Origin: Vibrio pectenicida
GTDB lineage: Bacteria > Pseudomonadota > Gammaproteobacteria > Enterobacterales > Vibrionaceae
Direction: 5' to 3'
Assembly (NCBI GenBank): GCA_024347015.1
Contig: AP024889.1
Coordinates: 1,736,001-1,800,000, forward strand
Length of the DNA: 64,000 bases
Part shown: piece after piece, positions 19,014 to 25,930 of the stretch
Position numbering within the stretch: the stretch's first letter is position 1
How the letters are laid out: the number at the start of each line of letters is the position of its first letter
Translations under genes and position numbers: made by a program
The notes under the pieces: generated by a model
Database searches by the model: none
The model's input: the letters and a program-made list of their open reading frames with translations, nothing else
What the model was told of the DNA's origin: nothing

Positions 19014-20194
19014 TCGACTTTACTATCGCAGCTTGTTTCACCATAAGCGCCGCTTTGATTATTTATCATCATGTAGGTTACCCATTGATTCTTTCATGGT
19101 ACTCAAAACGCCACCCCGCTGCTGATGTCAAGCATGTCGAACGTGGATACAAAATTGGTCAAGATGATGTTGAGTGTTTAGATGTAACAATACTTGTACC
19201 TGCCTTCAATGAAGAAAAGTGGATCGCTGAAAAGATTCGTAACCTAGCTTCGATTGATTACCCCAAAAAACACTATCAAGTTATCATTGCTTGTGACGGT
19301 TGTACTGACAGCACAGTACAGATAGCTCAAGATACAATTCAAGAGGCCATTTGCTGTGACACTCATTTTGAAATACGAGTATTCGAAGAAAATCGAGGAA
19401 AAGTGGCATTAGTCAATGACCAAATGAATACTATTTCTTCTGAGATTACAGCAATGAGTGATGTATCGGCACTCATATCAATTGATACTTTGCTTATCGC
19501 TAACCAGCATTTTCAAGATGCTAGTGTTGGCGCAGTCAACGGACACTATCAGTTACTAACCTGCGGTAGTGCAGGCGAAGAGAAATATTGGCATTACCAG
19601 AGTGAAATGAAACATAGTGAAGCAAGTTTAGGCAGTACTTTAGGTGCCCATGGAGCACTCTACCTATTCAGAACTAAATTATTCGAGCCTCTACAAGCCA
19701 ACACAATTAACGATGACTTTATTATCCCTATGGAAATCATCCGTAAAGGATTTAAGGTTCACTATGACCAGAACATGATTGCATTGGAGCTAGAAGCTAC
19801 CTCCACTGACAACGACTTCAAACGCAGACTAAGAATTTCTGCTGGCAACATGCAGCAAACTTTACTTTTAGCTGAGCTCTTCTTGCCTAAATACAAAGGC
19901 GTTGCATTTGCTTTCTTCTCTGGTAAAGGACTAAGACTCATCGCACCTTATCTGATGATTGCTTGCTTGGCTCTGTCCATAGCCCTTATCAACAATCCAA
20001 TATTTTTACTGGGGACAGTTACACAAGCCTCAATTTACACCATTGCTGCTTTGGGACACCTTTTCCCACGAATATTTTGTCACAAGTACTTTCGGTTAGT
20101 GACATACATTGTTGCTGGCCATACTGCCAACCTAATCGGTGGCCTACGTTATTTGTTAGGCTTAGAGTCCACCCGCTGGACACGAGTTCAATAA
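19010..20194 (+). CDS. sypQ: SypQ, membrane GT2 glycosyltransferase
   Basis: The 394-residue protein has an N-terminal membrane segment, a GT-A fold with VPAFNEEKWI and ACDGCTDST, and a later catalytic-type NDDFIIPMEIIRKG followed by RRLRISAGNMQQ. Several C-terminal hydrophobic segments follow (about 295-375). This is the layout of processive or membrane-bound GT2 enzymes. A poly-beta-linked or branch sugar could be its product, but nothing in the sequence settles it. The middle D-x-D-like position reads SDVSAL, as in related cyclic/extended GT2 enzymes. Confidence 0.86.
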   Translation: MIDFTIAACFTISAALIIYHHVGYPLILSWYSKRHPAADVKHVERGYKIGQDDVECLDVTILVPAFNEEKWIAEKIRNLASIDYPKKHYQVIIACDGCTDSTVQIAQDTIQEAICCDTHFEIRVFEENRGKVALVNDQMNTISSEITAMSDVSALISIDTLLIANQHFQDASVGAVNGHYQLLTCGSAGEEKYWHYQSEMKHSEASLGSTLGAHGALYLFRTKLFEPLQANTINDDFIIPMEIIRKGFKVHYDQNMIALELEATSTDNDFKRRLRISAGNMQQTLLLAELFLPKYKGVAFAFFSGKGLRLIAPYLMIACLALSIALINNPIFLLGTVTQASIYTIAALGHLFPRIFCHKYFRLVTYIVAGHTANLIGGLRYLLGLESTRWTRVQ

Positions 20195-20206
20195 AAGGAG
20201 CATCTT

Positions 20207-20845
20207 ATGAGTAATGTATCTTCTTTATATTCAATCTGGTTAGCAAAGCGTATCTTTGATTTTATCTCTGCTTTGCTTGGACTTATCATTTTATCGCCTG
20301 TGATGCCAGTTATCGCACTCGCCATAAAACTTGATTCAAAAGGACCTGTTTTCTACAAACAGCTACGCGTAGGAAAGTCGACCCCCAAACAAATGATGTT
20401 CTTTGAAATCGTAAAGTTCCGCACCATGTATATTGATGCAGAGACACGAACTGGCGCTGTATGGGCAACAGAAAATGACCCTCGCATCACCAAAGTAGGA
20501 CGTTTTCTCCGCAAAACTCGCTTAGACGAAATCCCTCAACTGTTTAATGTTGTTCGAGGTGAAATGTCTATCATCGGCCCTAGACCTGAACGTCCTGGCT
20601 TCTACAACAAACTTGAATCAGAAATCCCTTACTTTGCGGATAGAACCTATGGAGTAATGCCAGGTATCACAGGACTAGCTCAAGTTAATCAAGGCTATGA
20701 TACTTGTATCGATGATGTTAGGAAAAAAGTAGGCTACGATCACAGCTATGCCCTATCTCTTCGTTCATTGAAATCATGGATAATGATGGACTTTAGCATC
20801 ATTACTAAGACTCTCATTGTAATGGTTGATGGTCGCGGTAGATAA
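20207..20845 (+). CDS. sypR: SypR, initiating undecaprenyl-phosphate sugar transferase
   Basis: This 212-residue bacterial sugar transferase (PglC/WbaP catalytic core) has a re-entrant hydrophobic helix at residues 13-34. The conserved blocks are GPVFYKQLRVG, FEIVKFRTM, TRLDEIPQLFNV and SIIGPRPERP. It transfers the first sugar-1-phosphate to undecaprenyl phosphate and so starts each Syp repeat unit. It is the short form without the extra N-terminal membrane domain. It is the last gene of the syp locus; a possible hairpin follows at 20858-20884. Confidence 0.92.
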   Translation: MSNVSSLYSIWLAKRIFDFISALLGLIILSPVMPVIALAIKLDSKGPVFYKQLRVGKSTPKQMMFFEIVKFRTMYIDAETRTGAVWATENDPRITKVGRFLRKTRLDEIPQLFNVVRGEMSIIGPRPERPGFYNKLESEIPYFADRTYGVMPGITGLAQVNQGYDTCIDDVRKKVGYDHSYALSLRSLKSWIMMDFSIITKTLIVMVDGRGR

Positions 20846-20857
20846 AACCTTCAATAA

Positions 20858-20884
20858 CCCGGAGTTTCTTTCAAGAATTCCGGG
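20858..20884 (+). terminator. Possible terminator hairpin after sypR
   Basis: CCCGGA and TCCGGG form a six-pair stem, with an inner TTCTT/AAGAA pairing possible, 12 bases after the sypR stop. No proper T-run follows, so intrinsic termination would be weak. Confidence 0.4.
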
Positions 20885-20955
20885 CCTTTCAAGAGTAAAA
20901 AAACACCAAACTGTCTAGTTGTGAAGCAAACAACTTGAAAACCAATAATTTGGAC

Positions 20956-20984
20956 TTGCACACCAACCAAAGTCTCGGTAATAT
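20956..20984 (+). promoter_or_regulatory. Sigma-70 promoter of the tRNA-Val pair
   Basis: TTGCAC (20956-20961) and TAATAT (20979-20984) are separated by exactly 17 bases. A C/G-containing discriminator follows, and the mature tRNA begins 20 bases downstream. It matches a stable-RNA promoter in layout. Confidence 0.7.
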
Positions 20985-21004
20985 CCGTCTCGTTCTTAAG
21001 GATT

Positions 21005-21081
21005 GGGTCCGTAGCTCAGTTGGTTAGAGTACCGCCTTGACATGGCGGGGGTCGGCGATTCGAGTTCGCCCGGACCCACCA
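21005..21081 (+). tRNA. tRNA-Val (anticodon GAC), copy 1
   Basis: This 77-base cloverleaf has acceptor arms GGGTCCG/CGGACCC, a D-arm (GTAGCTCAGTTGGTTAGAG), an anticodon stem-loop centred on TTGACAT with anticodon GAC, a T-arm containing GATTCGAGT, and an encoded 3' CCA. GAC reads GTC/GTT valine codons. The D-arm and the anticodon loop match the bacterial tRNA-Val(GAC) pattern. Confidence 0.95.
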
Positions 21082-21117
21082 ATCCTTAAAGCATTAAATT
21101 GCCAAAAACAAAAATTT

Positions 21118-21194
21118 GGGTCCGTAGCTCAGTTGGTTAGAGTACCGCCTTGACATGGCGGGGGTCGGCGATTCGAGTTCGCCCGGACCCACCA
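21118..21194 (+). tRNA. tRNA-Val (anticodon GAC), copy 2
   Basis: This gene is base-for-base identical to the first copy and separated from it by 36 bases, so the two form a tandem unit transcribed from the promoter at 20956. A strong terminator follows eight bases later. Confidence 0.95.
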
Positions 21195-21201
21195 AATTTT
21201 G

Positions 21202-21229
21202 AAAAATCCCAGTTAAACTGGGATTTTTT
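21202..21229 (+). terminator. Rho-independent terminator of the tRNA operon
   Basis: ATCCCAGTT pairs with AACTGGGAT in a nine-pair stem, followed by a run of six T. It lies immediately after the second tRNA-Val and is well formed on the plus strand. Confidence 0.9.
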
Positions 21230-21354
21230 GTACCTAAAATTCCCTTCCCTACCCCAGAATTCGGCAAACCATAATCAAGCATGTAACTCAACAGTGGACA
21301 ATTCCACGTTACGATTTCTGGTGAATGTCGGACTTTCGGATAAATTTTTTTTGC

Positions 21355-22703
21355 GGCTCTTCTCCGCTTAGGTGAACTTGATATTTGGGTAAAAAGTTGA
21401 GTGTGTATCGGGAACCGATGTTTGTCTGATCTTTAATTTGAAATAGTCTGTATCTCTCACCCCTCTTGCTCTTCGTCTGAGTAAGCCAATCGAGACATTA
21501 CCTGCTTCTACCCGAGCGTTAGTCAGCTTGTATTTTCCGTAGTTACAAATACCCACTTTTCTTTCCAATAAAGCATCGGCAAAATTAATTAAGGACAGTA
21601 TTCTGGTCGATTTGGCAAGACGGCACCAAGCTTCTAGAGCTGCCACCATTGTTTCGTAATCGGCTTCATCCCATATGGCTTGTAGCTGCTCTTTGAGCAT
21701 GTAAACAACGCACAAAGTCTTGTTGCTCTCAAGTAAGTCATCAAGTCTGTCAGACTGTCTATCATCCAATTTATGAGCGTTTTTCAGTAGGAGGAAGAGC
21801 GTTCCTTTCAACATCTTTTTCTCGTCGTGAGAGCCATTTCTAAACGCTTTTGTTCTCTCTTTTTTGATTAAGATGCAGTAGTTCTGCATGACATGGAATA
21901 GGTCAAAAACAATATCAGCATTGGGAAGCATTTTCCTGACCGCCGACTGGTAAGACTGACCCATATCCATTGATACTGCTTTGATTCCTGATTTGGTTTC
22001 TTCTGATAGTTGCTCAAAGAAGGGGATCAGAACTTCTGCTTTTCGGCCATGTTCAACCCAAATCAAATGCCCCGAGACAAGGTCATAAACAACCGTCATA
22101 TAATCGTGTCTCTTGGCTATGGCAACTTCATCGACGCCAATATGAACCAAGTTATTCAGTTTCTCGGGGTCTAATGCTGGTAAGCTTGAATGCAAGTATT
22201 CCCTATCGATATTTTTTACTGTTTCCCAGCGAATTCCTAAATGTTGGGAGACGGCATGTATGCTCATATGGCGACATAAGCCACTGATGAACTTGCAAAA
22301 GCGAGCGGTATAACGACCACCTTTAGCCACATATTCAGTCTCTTCGATCAACCGTCGTCCTTCTTTGTCTCTAGTTTTAGCCAGCTCAACTTCAATCGTA
22401 CAAGGTAGCCCACTCACAGGTAAATCTTGAAGACGCCTTTTAACGTAGTGATCGACGGTACAGGAAGCCCCTGATATTGGCTCTTTGACTTTATACCTAC
22501 GGTCTCGACGACAGCTAACGAATACGCTTTGGGACATTTCTTCTATTGAACAAGATTCAACACACTGGCCTTTAAAGCAAAATAACGAGGAAGACAAAGA
22601 CGACAAAATAGACTACTGACTTATTTTTAAAATAAGCATTATAAATCATGTAATTATGATAATTGAGCCTGTGAATACAGACTCATTAAAGCGGAGAAGA
22701 GGC
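21355..22703 (-). mobile_element. ISL3-family insertion sequence, apparently complete
   Basis: The element is bounded by inverted repeats GGCTCTTCTCCGCTT (21355-21369) and its complement (22689-22703), differing at the second base of the tip. GGCTCTTC is the standard ISL3-family tip. It is about 1.35 kb and carries one transposase gene on the minus strand. The flanking octamers (TTTTTTGC and ATTCCGCG) do not match, so no target duplication is visible. The right flank is a different IS fragment, which suggests rearrangement after insertion. A 104-bp copy of the right end recurs at 29672-29775 in inverted orientation. Confidence 0.88.
21368..22606 (-). CDS. ISL3-family transposase
   Basis: The 412-residue transposase has the N-terminal cysteine-rich zinc-binding region (C-x5-C...C-x14-C pattern within residues 9-49), then the DDE catalytic core. 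The three acidic blocks are HIGVDEVA, VSMDMGQSY and NARVEAGN, as in IS204/IS1001/IS1165-type enzymes. The start is uncertain: the open frame begins at a TTG at 22606, close to the right inverted repeat. The frame is intact, so the element could still be active. The stop codon lies within the left terminal repeat. Confidence 0.9.
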   Translation of the reverse strand: MSSLSSSLFCFKGQCVESCSIEEMSQSVFVSCRRDRRYKVKEPISGASCTVDHYVKRRLQDLPVSGLPCTIEVELAKTRDKEGRRLIEETEYVAKGGRYTARFCKFISGLCRHMSIHAVSQHLGIRWETVKNIDREYLHSSLPALDPEKLNNLVHIGVDEVAIAKRHDYMTVVYDLVSGHLIWVEHGRKAEVLIPFFEQLSEETKSGIKAVSMDMGQSYQSAVRKMLPNADIVFDLFHVMQNYCILIKKERTKAFRNGSHDEKKMLKGTLFLLLKNAHKLDDRQSDRLDDLLESNKTLCVVYMLKEQLQAIWDEADYETMVAALEAWCRLAKSTRILSLINFADALLERKVGICNYGKYKLTNARVEAGNVSIGLLRRRARGVRDTDYFKLKIRQTSVPDTHSTFYPNIKFT

Positions 22704-22979
22704 ATTCCGCGATCTAAAGAGTACCGCTTATGGGATCGCACTTCGTCACAACAGAACTCGCTGTACTAAGCGGTTAGATATCTTACTTCTTATTGCGTTG
22801 CTCGCTGAAATCTTGATGTGGTGGAATGGCCTAATTGCAGTACAAGCCAAATGGCATTTTGACTTCAAAGCCAACAGCATTAAACACCGCCGAGACCTAT
22901 CAATACCGATGGGGGATGTTCGAATATCAAAGGCTCACACACAATGCAGGACTGGGGAAATTATGAGGGGATCCGTCAG
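22696..22979 (+). pseudogene. 3' remnant of an IS10-like (IS4-family) element and transposase
   Basis: From the ISL3 junction onward the plus strand reads E-E-A-F-R-D-L-K-S, the YREK-region motif of IS4-family transposases, then RLDILLLIALLAEILMWWNG. One frame shift near 22880 leads to an ending LTHNAGLGKL and a TGA at 22964-22966. The IS10 enzyme also ends in LGKL. The DNA that follows, GGGGAAATTATGAGGGGATC then CGTCAG ending at 22979, corresponds to the IS10 terminal sequence. So only the distal ~280 bp of the element remain, and the gene is broken at both levels. Confidence 0.8.
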
Positions 22980-23253
22980 CGCCTTTCATAAACTGAATGT
23001 TTGGGTGTTTTTTCCTAGCGATATTTAGCATTTCATCTGAAATATCTATACCAGATGGTTTGAAGCCTTCTTCAGCCAGAAAATCTATAAAACGCCCCGT
23101 ACAACCGCAACCAATTTCTAATGCATTACCTCTATTTTTAACAAAACTTATTGCTTTCTTATGCTGAACAATACCATTATTCATATCAACCTTTTCATTA
23201 TCCCAAATGTGAGTAATTTGGTTGTAAGCCTTTTTTATATCTTCTGGTTTCAT
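22980..23253 (-). pseudogene. Truncated SAM-dependent methyltransferase
   Basis: About 90 N-terminal residues of a class I methyltransferase are left. They include motif I, ALEIGCGCTGRFIDFLAEEG, and motif II region GIDISDEMLNIARKKHP. The reading frame then runs into the terminal sequence of the IS10-like element at 22979 and stops at 22927. The remaining half of the enzyme is missing from the window. The start ATG 23253 is preceded by AAAGGGGG, a good ribosome site. It is best read as a gene cut by IS insertion and later deletion. Confidence 0.85.
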
Positions 23254-23369
23254 TCCCCCTTTGAAAAATCTTATATTTTTAATCTATTAGCTATTTTCGG
23301 GTGCCAAAAATAAAGCTATATCAAGCTTCTGCCTGATTAGAAAAAGTCCCTGAAAGCCTTAAATACTGG

Positions 23370-24194
23370 TTATATTTTGGCAACCTTAGTAATGAATTTA
23401 TCCACTTCTTGGTAAAACTTAGATGGTTCATTTTGAACCCAATGATTGGCTCCTTCGAACGAAACATTATTTAATGTCGAAATGAATTTTTCAGCGCGTT
23501 CACAACCACTTAAGCTCTGTGTACCCCAAAAGTAAACTTTAGGTATCTGCAAGCTTTCATAGATTTTTCCCCAACTAACAACACCCCGCACATCTTGAGT
23601 GGGGTGCTGAGCATAAATTTCACTTGCTGTATTGCCAAGAACGACAGGGTCACAACGCCGAACAGACCATAAATACTTAATACCAGCCCCGTGGCCCCAA
23701 GACATAGAAAAAAGTTGCGAAAAACCATTACCTTTCAACCACTTGGAAAATTCATCAGGACTTAACTGAGAATATTGTTCAGCAATTATCTGAGACAAAA
23801 TTATATTTTCTGCATGGACGCCACCTTCGGCATTAATAAAACCACGCACAATACCTTTTGTATCGTGTTGGCAAACCAAGGTAGACGTATCGCCTCCCCA
23901 AGAGTGCCCAAGGAGAAAGCAATCATCAATCTTTAATTGCTCAAGCGCTTTTAATATGCGCTTCGCTTGAGTTTCCGTTGAATGAGAAGTAACTGAAGCA
24001 GGAGAAGCGCCATAACCACATAGATCAAACATGATCAGGTTGTAATTCGGCAGCCAGTCGAATGCATCCGCAAAACAGAGATGCGATTCACCCAAACCAT
24101 GAATCAACACCAGCGTTTCTTTAGACTCTTTGCGCTCAGTAGCCAAACAATAAAGCTGATCACCATCGATATCTAACCATTTTTCTACTAACAT
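23370..24194 (-). CDS. Alpha/beta hydrolase
   Basis: The 274-residue alpha/beta-hydrolase fold protein has an oxyanion-hole motif HGLGES near residue 33, the nucleophile elbow GHSWGG near residues 96-101 with serine as nucleophile, and the catalytic histidine in GANHWVQ near residue 250. There is no signal peptide, so it is cytoplasmic. Substrate is not predictable. It stands alone between transposon scraps; no operon partner is evident. The AGGGTGATAT stretch before ATG 24194 gives a moderate ribosome site. Confidence 0.85.
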   Translation of the reverse strand: MLVEKWLDIDGDQLYCLATERKESKETLVLIHGLGESHLCFADAFDWLPNYNLIMFDLCGYGASPASVTSHSTETQAKRILKALEQLKIDDCFLLGHSWGGDTSTLVCQHDTKGIVRGFINAEGGVHAENIILSQIIAEQYSQLSPDEFSKWLKGNGFSQLFSMSWGHGAGIKYLWSVRRCDPVVLGNTASEIYAQHPTQDVRGVVSWGKIYESLQIPKVYFWGTQSLSGCERAEKFISTLNNVSFEGANHWVQNEPSKFYQEVDKFITKVAKI

Positions 24195-24383
24195 ATCACC
24201 CTCACACTTCTAACCACTTAATAGAGGGTTATCATAGCCAATTTAGCCCGAAACGAAAGATGTAATTGATGAAAATCATAGTGAAACTAATTTAGAACGC
24301 TCGCTAATTTATCCTTGGTTTCTAAACTAATTTTTTAAAGATAACTCCAATTGCTGATATGTAAATTCCGCATACCAGCCAAC

Positions 24384-24533
24384 TGTAGTGGCACAATAAA
24401 TTTGTGCCACCTGATTAGAGGTGATAGAATCACTGTAAATAATTAGGTGTGAATATGAAAAAAGAACTCGTCCAACTTACTCCCCTGAATTTAGACTCGA
24501 AGTGGCTCAACAAGTCGTCGATGAACAATAAAT
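24384..24533 (+). pseudogene. IS3-family remnant (left end and start of orfA)
   Basis: TGTAGTGGCACA...TGTGCCAC (24384-24410) resembles an IS3-type terminal end with an inner palindrome. At 24455 begins ATG followed by six A. If one A is restored the frame reads KKRTRPTYSPEF and then RLEVAQQVVDEQ, the N-terminus of an IS3-family OrfA helix-turn-helix protein. The remnant is therefore frameshifted in the poly-A tract and cut off after about 25 codons, where the REP-transposase region begins. Confidence 0.7.
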
Positions 24534-24536
24534 TCG

Positions 24537-24584
24537 GGACACACACCAAAAGGACTTAAACTCAGGACACACACCAAAAGGACT
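24537..24584 (+). repeat. Two direct copies of GGACACACACCAAAAGGACT
   Basis: A 20-base sequence occurs at 24537-24556 and again at 24565-24584, eight bases apart, just before the IS200-like transposase gene. Its first 13 bases recur as an inverted copy downstream of that gene at 25825-25837. Such short repeats around a RAYT gene are typical of REP-like substrates. Confidence 0.8.
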
Positions 24585-24679
24585 AAATAAGTATGATTTA
24601 CTCCTTTTCGAGGGACTGATAGCAACCTCTTGTTTGAATGATTGCTAACTTCTTATTATTCCAATAAGGAGACATATTC

Positions 24680-25639
24680 ATGACGACTGCACGCAAGCAA
24701 CTTATCTCGATTGAAGCGACATCCTATTACCACTGCGTTTCTCGTTGTGTTAGGCGCAGTTTTTTGTGTGGTGAAGACAGCCAAAACCAAGTGAGTTATG
24801 AGCATCGCAGAGAATGGATCGTCAATAAAATTCACTCCCTTTCTAAGCTCTACTGCATTGATATTTGTGCTTACGCCATCATGAGTAATCACTACCACTT
24901 AGTCGTCAATATCAATCGAGAGAAAGCTTTAGCCTTGTCACATCATCAGATAGTTGAGCGCTGGAGAATGGCTCATAAGTTACCACTTATTATTCAACGC
25001 TGGCTTCGTGCCCAACTCACAAACCCAATTGAACACGAAAAATGTATTGAGATCATTGAGGTTTGGCGAGAACGTTTGTGGAATTTGAGCTGGTATATGA
25101 AAGAGCTTAACTACGAGATTGCTTGCAAAGCTAACAAAGAAGACAGCTGTACTGGCCATTTTTGGGAAAGCCGATTTAAAAGCCAAGCCCTGCTTGATGA
25201 AAAAGCCCTCGCCGCTGCAATGGCGTACGTAGACCTAAATCCTATTCGCGCAGGCATTGCCACTAAGCCAGAAGACTCCGAATTTACCTCCATCAAAGCT
25301 CGAATCGACGCCTTAGATAAACAGCTTACCACAGCCCCTTGTCTTCATCCTTTTATCGGTAACGGGAGCAACTTAAAACAAGACGGCATTCCTTTTCGAT
25401 TGATGGATTATATTGAATTAGTTGACTGGACAGCCCGCCAAATTCGGCCGAATAAAGCATTTATGAATACGAACATGCCTCCCATACTAGACAGGCTTGG
25501 GGGAAACATAAATAACTGGCTAAAGGTTTGTACACAATTGGAGAAATTCCACGTCACTGCGGTAGGCAGCCCAGCACAGGCGATGATTGCAAAAACTGCT
25601 CTTAATAAGAAAAAGCTTCATTTATTCGCATTTGAATAG
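24680..25639 (+). CDS. REP-associated tyrosine transposase (RAYT, IS200-like)
   Basis: This 319-residue Y1-type HUH nuclease has the N-terminal YYHCVSRCVRRSFLCG block, the metal-binding histidine pair in SNHYHLVV near residue 73, and a C-terminal catalytic region containing FWESRFKSQALLDEKA and AMAYVDLNPIRAG with the candidate nucleophile tyrosine. It is larger than classical IS200 TnpA (about 150 residues), as expected for RAYTs. AGGAG precedes the ATG. Direct repeats upstream and an inverted copy downstream (25825-25837) frame the gene, so it probably mobilises or maintains these short repeats. Confidence 0.87.
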   Translation: MTTARKQLISIEATSYYHCVSRCVRRSFLCGEDSQNQVSYEHRREWIVNKIHSLSKLYCIDICAYAIMSNHYHLVVNINREKALALSHHQIVERWRMAHKLPLIIQRWLRAQLTNPIEHEKCIEIIEVWRERLWNLSWYMKELNYEIACKANKEDSCTGHFWESRFKSQALLDEKALAAAMAYVDLNPIRAGIATKPEDSEFTSIKARIDALDKQLTTAPCLHPFIGNGSNLKQDGIPFRLMDYIELVDWTARQIRPNKAFMNTNMPPILDRLGGNINNWLKVCTQLEKFHVTAVGSPAQAMIAKTALNKKKLHLFAFE

Positions 25640-25869
25640 CAGTCACTCAAAGACTTTCCGGAAATGGATACCCACAGCTTGATGGCTGAAACGGCTTTGA
25701 AATAGACTTACCGATATTCAATAAAAATGCCTTCCTTTAGTCTAAGTCGACAACAACATTTCTCAAATTTGGCGGTTCATCAAAACAAAATTCAAGGTGA
25801 CGTGGATAATTTATTTTCTCTTTATTGGTGTGTGTCCGATATTATTTCCATATTATTTTTCTCAAAGAT
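25640..25869. other. Intergenic stretch after the RAYT gene
   Basis: No supported gene is seen. Apart from the inverted short repeat at 25825-25837, the stretch shows only short chance frames. It ends at the terminator that serves the toxin-region genes. Confidence 0.5.
25825..25837 (-). repeat. Inverted copy of the GGACACACACCAA motif downstream of the RAYT gene
   Basis: TTGGTGTGTGTCC is the exact complement of the first 13 bases of the two repeats at 24537 and 24565. It marks a probable right boundary of the transposase unit (about 1.3 kb in all). Confidence 0.7.
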
Positions 25870-25910
25870 AAAAAAGAAGATATGGGAAAGACTACCATAT
25901 CTTCTTTTTT
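25870..25910 (-). terminator. Strong bidirectional terminator
   Basis: A 16-pair perfect stem (25870-25885 with 25895-25910) has a nine-base loop and A-rich and T-rich flanks on either side. It therefore works as an intrinsic terminator on both strands. It lies 20 bases after the stop of the 858-residue protein gene. Confidence 0.93.
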
Positions 25911-25930
25911 ATTTCACATTCAAACCCTAT

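Noticed and set aside
21005..21194. tRNA 3' end as attachment site of an integrated element
   Set aside because: I found no second partial copy of the tRNA end and no integrase gene in the window.
21347..22711. 8-bp target duplication of the ISL3 element
   Set aside because: The flanking octamers differ; the right flank belongs to another element.
22798..23028. 76-codon plus-strand frame as a real gene
   Set aside because: It is the tail of a broken IS10-like transposase read through into unrelated DNA.
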